Of a stretch of 64,000 bases of DNA, positions 50,117-60,594 are shown piece by piece. The number at the start of each line of letters is the position of its first letter. Position 1 is the first letter of the stretch. The DNA comes from Rotaria socialis (lineage: Eukaryota; Rotifera; Eurotatoria; Philodinida; Philodinidae), in NCBI GenBank assembly GCA_905331475.1, contig CAJNYU010001570.1, forward strand, positions 310,001-374,000, given 5' to 3'. The notes beneath the pieces were generated by a model. It was not told the origin of the DNA. It made no database searches and was given only the letters and a program-made list of their open reading frames with translations. A program made the translations under genes and the position numbers.

Positions 50117-52924
50117 TTAAACAAGAAATACTGAGTCAATGTATCCTTGTCCAGAAGCAATACCACCTTCAACATTTATTGCTGGTTTACTACGTAATAA
50201 TGAACCACCAATTCTTTCGAAAATTACTGTTCCATTACGACTGATTAAACTTCCAAATACACCTAATTCTCCATTGATTTGTTTTTCCGATATAAATTCA
50301 TTATTATCGTTAGGTCTTGCGGAACGTATTAAACTTGAATATATCGGAGGATAGATACGAGACATAAGAAAATAACGATTTGATTGTTTATTCATAATGA
50401 TTTCATTGATATGTTCTCTATGCATAAAAAAGATAGTTTTAAATAAAAATGAAATAAAAATTTTGTTTGTTACTTAAGTAAAGAACCACAATAAACATTT
50501 CCACCTAAAAATATAAAACAAATTAGATTGCTATCACAGAGTTGACGACAGAAATAATTGAAAAAATACTCAGAGTGTTAAAATTTTATGTGAAATACTA
50601 TTTGAATGTAATTAAACAAATTCCGGTCTTTATTTATCTTCAATATCAATACGAAGTAGTCTACTCTTATAATAAATAAAATAATAAGAAAAGAAAATTC
50701 TATCATCATATAGAAAAATATTCTTGATTGATAATGATGAGAATTCTGAACTTATTTTAAAGGTACTTATTTCTTTTTATTATAGTACTTCGTTCAGCAC
50801 TCTACAATGGTAGAGAAATAGGTAATTGTAATATTAAACAATTTACATTTATTTCGATTTGAAATTACTTTATAAACTGGTTTATCAAAACTAAACGTCA
50901 GATCAACGATTTCATCAAAAGAACGATATAAAAACTCGGACATTTTATATCTAGAACGCGTCATGTTATTTTACCTAGCAAAACTTTTTATGAGAAACTA
51001 CTTAAAAAGGAAAGATTCTTTTTTTCATTGGCAACGATCGAGTATCTTTTTACTGTCTATTTTTTTCGTATGCAGATCTCTATGATAATATGAGAAATAT
51101 AAAAGTTTCTAAACTTAAATTTCAAATTTTCTACAGTATTCAAAATTTTCAAGGCCACATATGTAAAGTAAAGCTATGACATAAGATAGAACTTAATAAC
51201 TAAGGATATTATTTTACAATGTCTTTCTCATTTCATTTTTTACCTCCTTCTCGACTTTGCTTCAAATAGAGCGAATCCGGTTTATCTAGTATACGTCGTT
51301 GTAAAACTGGATCATTGATTGCCTATATTGTTGAAAGGAAAGAAATATGCACAACTATTTCTTTTGTAATAAATTTCTTGCTGAAACCTGATCCATGGTA
51401 AACATATCCTCTAAAACATATCTAAAATCATCAATATATTCTTCGTGTTCGTGAAAAAGTTTTCCTAAAAATTCTTCATCATTGGTTGCCAATTGAAAGC
51501 ATTTCATTCCAGCTAAATGATATCTTAAACTGGGACATTTAATAGCACAAGAAGATTCTAACATAATATAAGCTTGCCAAATCTGTAAATAAATGAAAAA
51601 AAATGACAAAAAGAAACATTTATTATTAATAGTTCGTTTACATCTTCATTATAAAAATGTTTCGGATCATAACCTGTTCGATAGTAGACGAATGCAACTT
51701 CAAAATTACCACTAAATTCGTTCAAGAGTTATCATATTTAGATCAATTGCTCAATAATAATTGAAAACTCACAAGTAAAGAATTCCTTTCGAATCCAAAG
51801 AACAATTTCGATAAATATCCACGAATGTTACGTGTTTGACAAGAAGAGAATTTTCAAATGATAAAAGTCCTTTTTCAATCAACATTTGATCACCAATATT
51901 AAATTCATGTTCAGGTACAACAAAGAGAATTATTGCTCTATACTAAAACAAAATATTAAATGAATGACAGAAACACATTTTCAAACCTTGAATTATTATA
52001 AATTTTCCATGATTCAAATAAAGTATCGATGACAAGGTTATATGATTCATTTTCTGGCAACTTTTATTGATGATAAAATAGAATAGTAAAGTCTTTTTCT
52101 ATAAAATTTTCAATTTACTTGCGATACAAGTTCAGGTAGTATTTGTGTTAAGAATTGCCTAGAGAAAAATAGAATTTTATTTTCACAAAAAAAGAAACAA
52201 AAAAAAGCATGAATAACTCCACGTACTTATGCCAATCATGTATAAGTTTGGCTGCCGCTCCAAGACCAACGGCAATCGTATTAATTTCAACGAGACGAAG
52301 TTTGGTTCTTTGAGCAAACATATTCATCTGTTGTAACATATAATCCGATCGAATGATACATGTTTCGGCAACACTCTATTAACAGAATGTGTTATTGAAT
52401 TCAAATTAAATGCTCATTTACTTTATATGGCAATTGCTGAATTTGATCATAAATGGTTCTTAATCGTTTTATAAATGGGTCATATTCAATCAAACTAAGC
52501 AGATTTATTATTATTTTAATGAAAAGAAAAGAACTAATTCTTTTAAAACTTATTCACTTTTTAAAAACAGAATCCATTAAATCAATGTTGAAAGCAAGAT
52601 TTTGAACAAACATATTAATTCCATGTTGAATTTCGTGAGCTTTTTCATATTCACTATGTGGATATGGTGATGGACAAATTGTAAATGGATACAAAAGAAC
52701 ATTCGAATCGTTTTGAATTTTATCATCTTGTGTAAAATAACGTTGAACAAAACCTTTAAAAAAATTGAAGGAAAAAACGAAGCTTAGACAAGAAAATTAT
52801 TCAAAACGCGACACTTGCCATGAGCTAATGCCCAACGTTGACATTGAAAGTTTAATTCATTTCGATTAAAATTATGAAGAATTTTCTCGCAAGCAATTTT
52901 CGATGTTTTTTCATTTCTTTTCAT
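50117..52924 (-). CDS. GSS: Glutathione synthetase (eukaryotic type)
   Basis: Twelve minus-strand exons: 52924-52819, 52753-52558, 52494-52422, 52375-52227, 52158-52119, 52060-51987, 51937-51773, 51711-51642, 51582-51388, 51322-51244, 50504-50474 and 50417-50117, total 1479 nt, 492 aa (human enzyme 474). Family landmarks: LLYPFTICPSPYP, IIRSDYML, LRLVEINTIAVGLG, VAFVYYRTGYDP, CAIKCPSLRYHLAGMK, the ATP-grasp glycine-rich loop LKQSREGGGNVY (spanning two exons), NGELGVFGSLI, and the C-terminal LLRSKPAI..EGGIASG. The enzyme joins gamma-glutamylcysteine and glycine with ATP in the cytosol. The first intron has a GC donor (GCAAGT); the rest are GT-AG. It converges with the permease, 165 bp apart. 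The intron between the glycine-loop exons is long (739 bp, 50505-51243). Confidence 0.95.
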
Positions 52925-53485
52925 TCTAGAACGTTTAGAATATTTCCATAAAAACATAAACTAGCTAGTCTTATCGTTTTTAATGTACGTAATTTTATTT
53001 GAAGAAGAATGATGAGTATAGATACATAATCATGTTTATTCAAATAAAATTTGATTCGATAAATTCGAGATACTGAATTCATTAAATAGAATCGAAATCA
53101 AAGTTGTTCAATAATCATCCCAATCGTTTTATGCTAACGAGAAAATCGACTGAAAAGAAAAAATAATAGCTGTACTGAATTTAAAGCCAAATGATAATAG
53201 AAACATGTATATCCTATATATCTACAATTATATTCAAATGAATTATCGAACTTCGATAATCGAAATGGTTTGATAAGATTTCCACTTATTACGAGATAGT
53301 GATCCAAAATTTACCCACATCGCATCCACGTTTTTGCGACGATAGTCAAGTATGCATGATAGATTGTAAGTGCTTCAGATATGATCTACTGATTGATGAA
53401 AGGAAGACGCTTGTTTTTTACTGATTATTTCTAAATGCACTGATCGAATACTTGTTTTTAAAACCGGGCCAAATATTAAGATTTA
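52925..53485. other. 5' flank of glutathione synthetase
   Basis: AT-rich; includes the promoter of the minus-strand synthetase gene. No motif or frame recognised. Confidence 0.5.
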
Positions 53486-53487
53486 TA

Positions 53488-53872
53488 CTCTAGTCAAACT
53501 TCTTTATTCATGCGCTGGCCAAAACTTGAGCGCAAGATGTGTTCATAGTACATGACTTTCTTGCTCAAGACAAGCGCTTCAATGTTTGCATGAGTTACAA
53601 AAAAAATGCAACTATAATTTTTTATTAAAAGTTGAGTTATTGTGACTGTAAAATTGAAAAAAAAGTTGAAAAAGTTCTTTAATAGCAGAAACGCTTAGAT
53701 TAAAATTCAAGCGCGTGAGCAAGAATATTCAGCGATAGAAGAAGAAGTTTAAGAACTTGAGCTCACCGAAAGGCCTCATGTCTTGCCTCAAGATGTGTCC
53801 ACAGCTCTTGACTTTCTCGATCAAAAAAAGTCAAAAATTGCATGCGTTTGCAAAAAAATAGTTCGACTAGGG
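53488..53872. mobile_element. CCCTAGTCGA-ended MITE, copy B (inverted)
   Basis: 385 bp, beginning CTCTAGTCAAAC and ending TCGACTAGGG, flanked by TA (53486-53487 and 53873-53874). The end that carries gaataaa in copy A is on the left here, so this copy is in the opposite orientation. It shares the same internal landmarks and has a ~20-bp extra segment (agaatattcagcgatagaag). Confidence 0.9.
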
Positions 53873-54025
53873 TATATATTTGGAATTAGCATAAAATGAG
53901 GAACACGCTGTGATATATATTTTTTTCTGGCGCTACATAGAAAATGAATAGGTGACACTAGCTGATTTGGTTTCATGATAGAGGGTTACTGTGAAAATGA
54001 TATGGAATCAGTGATATATGTAACT

Positions 54026-55285
54026 ACTGTAAAAAATGCCGTGTGTCTAACGAGACATGTTATCCGGCTTAAGTTTTATTCAGACGCGAAATACGTCTTG
54101 TTTTTAGACATGTAGTGACTACAGACAGGAAAGCGTCTTAAGTTCCTCTTTCTCGTAAAAAATTGTTATAGCTATTGACCAATAGATCAATTTTTTACTT
54201 TCTTTCGTAGCTATGAGAATTTACTTTCGGATGCGAAACAAAGAGTCTTATTCGATTTTTTGAAAATATTTAGGATTTCACTCTTTCCAGAATTAGTTTT
54301 TTCGATGACTTTTCTGCCGTGAACTGCTTCACATTTTAACTCAAGTGGAGGATATTCGTGGTTTTGAAGAGATCCGTATCTTTTGATTCGATATCTGAAG
54401 TGAAGGGGCTTTAAAAATACGCAAACCATTTTACCGAAATTTCTTTTTTATTTATTTCTAATATATTTTCAAGTTTTTTATTTGTTTTCTAGATGATACA
54501 AAAATTATCAAAAATAACTGATTACAGTTATATTTTAATATTGAATATTTAAAAAAATACTTAAGACTTTTATGTTTTTCGTTTTACACTTGTGTTGCAT
54601 GAGTTTTCCCAGGCTCTTCGATCAAACTATGGTTCACTAATTCAAGAATTCATATTTTTATATGAACATTAGATATTAGAATAAATATTCTCAATGAAAT
54701 AATTTTTTTACACTTTGTTTGAGTTAAAATTATATTTAAAACTACAGAAATTATTTTAAAATTTTCTTCTATATATCTTTTGATGTTTAATGAAATTCCT
54801 CAAAAATCAGATTTACTCAAATAAAATATTTTCGAAGATAATATTTTATTTCACAAGAATATCACCTTCGAGGAATTTCATTAAACGTCAAAAAATATAT
54901 ATAAAAATTTTTTTAAATAACTCCTGCAAGTTTTAAATATGATTTTAACTCAAGTAAAGTGTAAAAAAGCTATTTCATTGAAAATATTTTTTCTAATATC
55001 TAATATTCATATAAAAATATGAATTCTTGAATTAGTGAACCATAGATCGATAGAAGCGTCTAAAAAAGACTACTGTCAGACGCTTAAATACATTGGTTTA
55101 AATAATCCAATCAAGATCGATTGAGACGCGTACGTGTTCCAGATGTTCCAAATCGGTTATCCGCAGACACGTGAGGTGTCTTAAAAAGGACTTTGACTGA
55201 CCAATCAGAAATGGCGCTAAGTGTCTTGTTTAGACTAACCAAGCGTCTTATTTATACACTTCATGTGTCTTGATCTTTTTACAGT
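54026..55285. mobile_element. Foldback element with ACTGTAAAAA ends and 220-bp palindromic core
   Basis: The ends actgtaaaaa (54026) and tttttacagt (55276-55285) are inverted. Both shoulders are rich in gtctt/aagac words (for example gacgcgaaatacgtctt, gtgtcttaaaaag). The centre, about 54628-55050, is a near-perfect palindrome: atggttcactaattcaag on the left is matched by cttgaattagtgaaccat on the right, with arms of ~210 bp meeting near 54840. No transposase frame. A host duplication was not recognised. Confidence 0.75.
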
Positions 55286-55296
55286 GAGAATAGTAT

Positions 55297-55655
55297 CCCA
55301 AGTCGAACTTTCTTTTGCAAGCGCATGCAATTCTTGACGCTTTTGATCAAGAAAGTCAAGAGCTATGGACACATCTTGAGGACAAGACATGAACCCTTTC
55401 GGTGAGCTCCAGTTCTTAAACTTGTTCATGCGCTTGAATTTTTATCTAAGCGTTTCTATTATTAAAGAACTTTTTCAACTTTTTTTTTCAATCTTACCTT
55501 CACAACCACTCCACTTTTAATAAAAAATTATAGTTGCATTTTTTTGTAACTCATGCAAACATTGAAGCGCTTGTCTTGAGCAAGAAAGTCATGCGCTATG
55601 GACACATCTTGAGCTTGAGTCTTGCAAGCGCATGAATAAAAACATTCGACTAGGG
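55297..55655. mobile_element. CCCTAGTCGA-ended MITE, copy C
   Basis: 359 bp, beginning CCCAAGTCGAAC and ending TCGACTAGGG, in the same orientation as copy A and sharing its landmarks (gcaagcgcatgcaattcttga, aacccttcggtgag). The flanks read AT on both sides instead of TA, perhaps mutated. Confidence 0.85.
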
Positions 55656-55722
55656 ATTCTATTGACCTACTTCCTATTGTTGCATACCCATTTAATTGCA
55701 ACAGAGCCAATAAAACACGTAC

Positions 55723-57134
55723 GATATCTTGGGTCTGGGTTTGAATATTTCCTGAATGTATTCGTTCACACAGGGGACCAAAACCCAAATTAGAGAGACC
55801 AAGGTAGAACTCGATGAGCTCTATCGAATGCACGATTCATTTTTTCTCCAACGGGATTTCTAACTCGAGAAAAATGCAAAATACTGCCAAAAAAAAACAG
55901 GAAACAAGCAGGCATTTTTGGTAAAATCTATCGCTATTCGCTCAGCGAGGACACCAAAAGCCAAAAGAGATACGGATAGATAGAACTTGATGAGTTCTAT
56001 CGAATGGTTATCTTTACACTGTCATAAAACATTTGAAACTCCTCCTAAAATGCAAATTCATTGCTGAAACGTGAGCTTTCCAGTAAAACCAGTCGCGACT
56101 AGCTCAAAGAGGGGACCAAATGCTAAAACTGATATGGATAGATAGAACATGACGAGTTCTTTCGAATGGACACCTTTCCGACTCGACTTCATTTTGGGAT
56201 CCCCTCCGAAAGGGCAAATCCGTGTCACCACCCCAGATGTCTTCCACAAATGATAATTGTTTCTATGAAGTCTTGCAAATGTATATGAGTAGGAATAACG
56301 AGGAACAATCTTCTGTTGCAAAAGAGCACTGATTAATTTTTAATTGCTTTTTTCGAAGAATTCAGCAGAAGATACTGAATTCCAATTCGGATATAAAAGA
56401 AGCTTCAGTACACAATTTCCCTTCGAAAATAAAAAATCGGACACTTATATAGTTACAGCAAGAAACAAAAGATGAATAATATCGGATTTATAAATCATAT
56501 AATTCAAATGTATATATCACGTCTAAGCTGGCTAAGATTATTCATCAACTCCATAAATCGTGCTTCATACTGCTGACACTATGACTGTAGTACCTAGGAG
56601 GGGTTCCAAGTGGTTTATGGCACTATAAAGATAGCCATTCAATAGAGCTCGTCAAGTTCTATCCAACTCTGCAAATATAAGCTCTTGGTACCCCCACTGA
56701 GCAAATAGCGACAGGTTTACCAAACATGACTGCTTTTTGCCTGGTTCCAGGTCGAACAGCCCGGTCTGGAAACGGCCGGTTCCGGGTAGTTCCGTTGATT
56801 TCCGATCAATTCCTGGCGGAAAAATCCGGCCGTACTTTTGATCGGAATACTGCTTCCATGTTCCATCGCTTTCCTGTGTTTTCCTGCCGGATATGGTGAC
56901 TTTCACGCATATTTCCTGGAGTATCCTACGGGATCCGGTGGCTGAAATGTTCGACCTGGAGTTTTTTGGCAGTATTTTGCATTTTTCTCGAGTTAGGAAT
57001 CCCGCTGGACAAAAAAACGAATCGTGCATTCGATGGAACTCATCGAGTTCTATCTTGGCCCGTCCAATTTGAGCTTTTGCCCCAGCTGTGAGCAAATACA
57101 TTCAGGAAATATTCGAATCCAGGCCTAAGATATC
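55723..57134. mobile_element. 1.4-kb inverted-repeat element with repeated internal motif
   Basis: 55723-55892 and 56963-57134 are inverted copies: gatatcttgggtctgg on the left against ccaggcctaagatatc on the right, and aaaatgcaaaatactgcc against ggcagtattttgcatttt. Further in, tttttggtaaaatctatcgc (55915) is matched inverted near 56690-56735. A motif close to tagaactcgatgagctctat recurs five times: about 55806, 55979 and 56140 in one orientation, 56641 and 57027 in the other. GC is higher in 56740-56950. No clear enzyme frame. Confidence 0.7.
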
Positions 57135-58010
57135 CTACATGAATAAAACAAAGAATATCTATGATTGATGGATGTCGGTGGTGAATGACACTAAGGGACT
57201 TTAAAAAGTAAAATCGCCAGAACGAAACTATTATAGAAAAATATTGTGAGCTACGCCTAATTTTTGTGTATAATTGGTTTTTTTTATTTCCCCCAGATTT
57301 AAAAGTCAACTACATGAGTGCATAAGCGAATTCATTTTAGAAATACTATAATGATCCATCCCATTGTTTCCAATGACAAGTGTACCAAGCAGAAACAAAA
57401 TGTACAGGTCACCTGCTATATTTGATTTACACTCGGGTTTATTTGATGTTTGAACCTTTAGAGCCGCATATAGTTCTAAATTAATTACAGATTAGATTTA
57501 TTTGTTCGCTAGAGACCAAAATGTTTTCTCGTAAAAGCAAAAATGACGAGCATTATGTTTTGTTTTTTAGATCGTGAAAATTTGGCTTTCGTACACTTTG
57601 ATACATTTTGCTTTGAATTCCCATTGGAAACACTGATCCATTCACATCAGTCAGTGACCAATAGTTTGTTTCATTTTGTTGTGACTATTATTCAAAACGT
57701 TGAATCATCATCGATCATCATTGCTTTTCTTCTTTCTTTTGCATGTTGACTATATGCATGGCCAACGAAGATTAGAAGACGATATGGGCCAATAGATTGT
57801 GAAAATTCTTGCCTAAGAGATAGACAAAGAATTAAATTTTTTGAATGGTTCATTTTATGTCAGCTATTGTCTTTATGAATGAACTGTGATTTAAAGAAAA
57901 TAAAATGGATAATACTCATTATAAAATATTCTGTATAATATTTCTTTTAATAATGAGTTGGATACAATCAATAAAAACTATTATTATTTTTTTTAATATT
58001 GTCTTCAGCA
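57135..58010. other. Intergenic, no feature seen
   Basis: AT-rich sequence between two repeat elements. A plus-strand frame at 57543-57749 is short and without domain. Confidence 0.5.
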
Positions 58011-58312
58011 ACGTCCAAGGACTGAGAAATAGGAATTCCTAATGTGTCGAGGAATTGTCAGTGCCGCTGTGATAATTCCTAGAGGAAATGGGAATAAACT
58101 ATAGGTTCCCTCGCAGTTCCGCCATTCACGAAAGTTGCAATATTGCTGTTTTAAAAATAATTTTCCCATGAAATCATTGATTCTCACAATTTTTCAAGTG
58201 AAAATGAGTGTAGGAACAAAAATTATCGTGAATATTCCATATTTTTACCTTTATTATGCAAGGAACTGTAGGGGAACTGATGAGGAATTCCTAATCCTCA
58301 GTCCTTGGACAT
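58011..58312. mobile_element. MITE with 30-bp terminal inverted repeats (GTCCAAGGACTGAG ends)
   Basis: The left end acGTCCAAGGACTGAGAAAT and the right end, reversed, atGTCCAAGGACTGAGGATT continue into taggaattcct on both sides; 26-27 of 30 positions match. Total ~302 bp, no ORF of note. The target-site duplication is not evident. Confidence 0.85.
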
Positions 58313-59804
58313 CCCTCAAATTTTTGACGGCCAGTGGTTTTATTTTAATATTTTAATATCACTTTGTAGCGCTTGAAAAGCTCTATCGAATCATGCTAAT
58401 ATCAACTCGATCAGTAAACCCTTTGTTTGATGAAAAGCCTGATTACTATTAACGGTTAGACTCAATGTACATGCAGCATTCGTATGCAGATTCTACCGGC
58501 TTAATCACTGTAAATACAAGGACTTAAGGAATACATGTACTAGAAACGTTGTTTATAAGAATTTTAGACAGGTGGAATCACATTTTTCGAGGGGACTGAT
58601 TTCACCACAAAACGACCATCCTCCTTTGTTAGATAAAAACCAAATGAATTTTCAGAACAATGGCCATCAACACTTATAGGATCAGATGATTTTACATTTA
58701 TTTGCTCCTTGGATAAACTCCTTACAGTTTTCAACTGAATACGACAAGGTTTACAATTAATTATACAATGTGATAGTGACTGTACGTGTACGTGTACTTG
58801 AATAGAATTCTAGCTGGTAACACCGAACAAATTCTTAACACTTGCACAACATTGCTGACATGCTTGATGTAAATTACAGATTTGAATCAACATATATTCT
58901 ATGTCTTAGAGCTTACATACCATGTACATCACGGGGTATGTAGAGGAACGTCATGAAACGGGTTAGAGTGCAATATTTCACGAAACCAACCTTGTTTTAT
59001 GCTAAGTTTATCTTAAGCAACAATTCAGATAGGTGAGCGACTAGTCGTTCGGTGGTACCCCTACGAGGCGCCACTCACGGTTAGCCGTTTCCACTGAAAA
59101 TGCAATGTGTAAAACAGACCTTTGTTATCGATTCGTTTTAAGACCGTAAATATACATATAATATATCTATCAGCATCACCATCACCATCATCGAGTCGCG
59201 CACTTTCGAAACAATGAATTACGCAAAGTCACTAATAGAAAATGCTACCAGCTGAAGTTTCTCAATTCACAATATACTAGCCTTAGCTAGAGAAATCATT
59301 AACCAATAATTACACCCCTAACATAAACCACTTATTTTTCCCTCAAATCCATAATAATTCTCAGTTTAGACTCCTGATCATTCGTATATCCTTCTCCGAA
59401 CTATGAACTTTTTCCAGGCAATTTTCACTTCCTGACCGCTTTGTTTCTATTCTCAGCAGCTATTCTTCTCATACTCTCTGATAGATCTCGGGGTAATAAT
59501 CTCTCTTTACCATAACATCTCCGAAAAAGTTTGGCAGAGCTGATAGAGTATTCAATTACTTAGACATTGGAAACCTTTGGTAAAATTGTATAAAAAAAGA
59601 TTTGTTTGCTAAAAGAAATTGACCATTAAAAATTTATGGACAACTGCTGCCGGATTCGAGTTTCCCGATCCCGATTACCTATATAGCTAAAAAAAACTCT
59701 ACCAGCTATTCTAAGAATTTCGAGGAGTTCTTGTATCTGCGTTTCTATGGGACGAACATACCTACGATCATACAAACGTACGAATTTTGCTTGCTCAGCG
59801 TATG
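58313..59804. other. Intergenic, no gene seen
   Basis: Moderately AT-rich. Contains short direct words (gtacgtgtacgtgtacttg near 58782; a caccatcaccatcatc run at 59175) but no frame with coding character and no tRNA-like fold recognised. Confidence 0.5.
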
Positions 59805-60340
59805 ACCCTCCTTTCAGTAGAGGGAACTATCAATAATTACTTATTAATTTATTATTAAATTGATGTTTTTATGTTACGAACTAAAATTTCGAAATATTAA
59901 AACAAAACAATACTTAACTAATGCATACATTTTCTTATCTAATCTTACATACAATACAGTAGTTTTAAAAGTTTTTTTTCCATTTTCATCAATCAAATTT
60001 TTATTTAAATTATTTCTTGATGAGATAGAGTGCATGCAGCCTTTTCGTCTGCTTTTAACCCTAAATTCGCTCACACTAGGTTTCACTGACACAGTCTACT
60101 TATATCACTAATATTGTGCAAGTCATATTTTCGACGATGGAATAAAAAATTCAAGTTTTTTTGTTTGTTTTTGAGATTGCTAATTTAAGTACACAACTGT
60201 TAAGAATATCTGAACAATTTTATTTACAAAAATGTTAAAAATCAGTGTCTCCCTAAATTCTTATGTGAATTAGATCTTTAATTAATATCTGCATTCATAC
60301 ATTTTCTTTTGATTATAATTCCCTCTACTGAAAGGAGGGT
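59805..60340. mobile_element. MITE with perfect 22-bp TIR (ACCCTCCTTTCAGTAGAGGG)
   Basis: 59805-59826 and 60319-60340 are exact inverted copies. TA follows the right end (60340-60341) and GA precedes the left, so a decayed TA duplication is possible. The interior is AT-rich and non-coding; the 83-codon frame within it has no domain. Confidence 0.85.
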
Positions 60341-60361
60341 ATTACGAAAAACGAGTTAAAT

Positions 60362-60388
60362 GCGTTCGTTCGTTCGTTCGCTCGTCCA
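60362..60388. repeat. (GTTC)n short tandem repeat
   Basis: gttcgttcgttcgctcg just right of the MITE, 140 bp before the N at 60527. Confidence 0.8.
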
Positions 60389-60594
60389 ATAGGAAAGCAG
60401 ATGCATAAACTTAACTAAGCTCAAACAATATCCTGCAGGGATAGGTTTGACCGAAGGTAACTGGGGTCGGGGAATACGATGGCGTTGTTGGTTTTTGGAA
60501 ATTTTGTATTTTGCTTTTTTTTATGANCAAAAGTAATAATTTAGCAGATTTTTAATTTTTATTGAATGCTATAAGTTTCCCTAATATTAAATTA

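Noticed and set aside
56652..57101. 149-codon minus-strand frame
   Set aside because: It lies inside the inverted-repeat element and its length reflects locally higher GC; part of it is the mirrored copy of the left arm.
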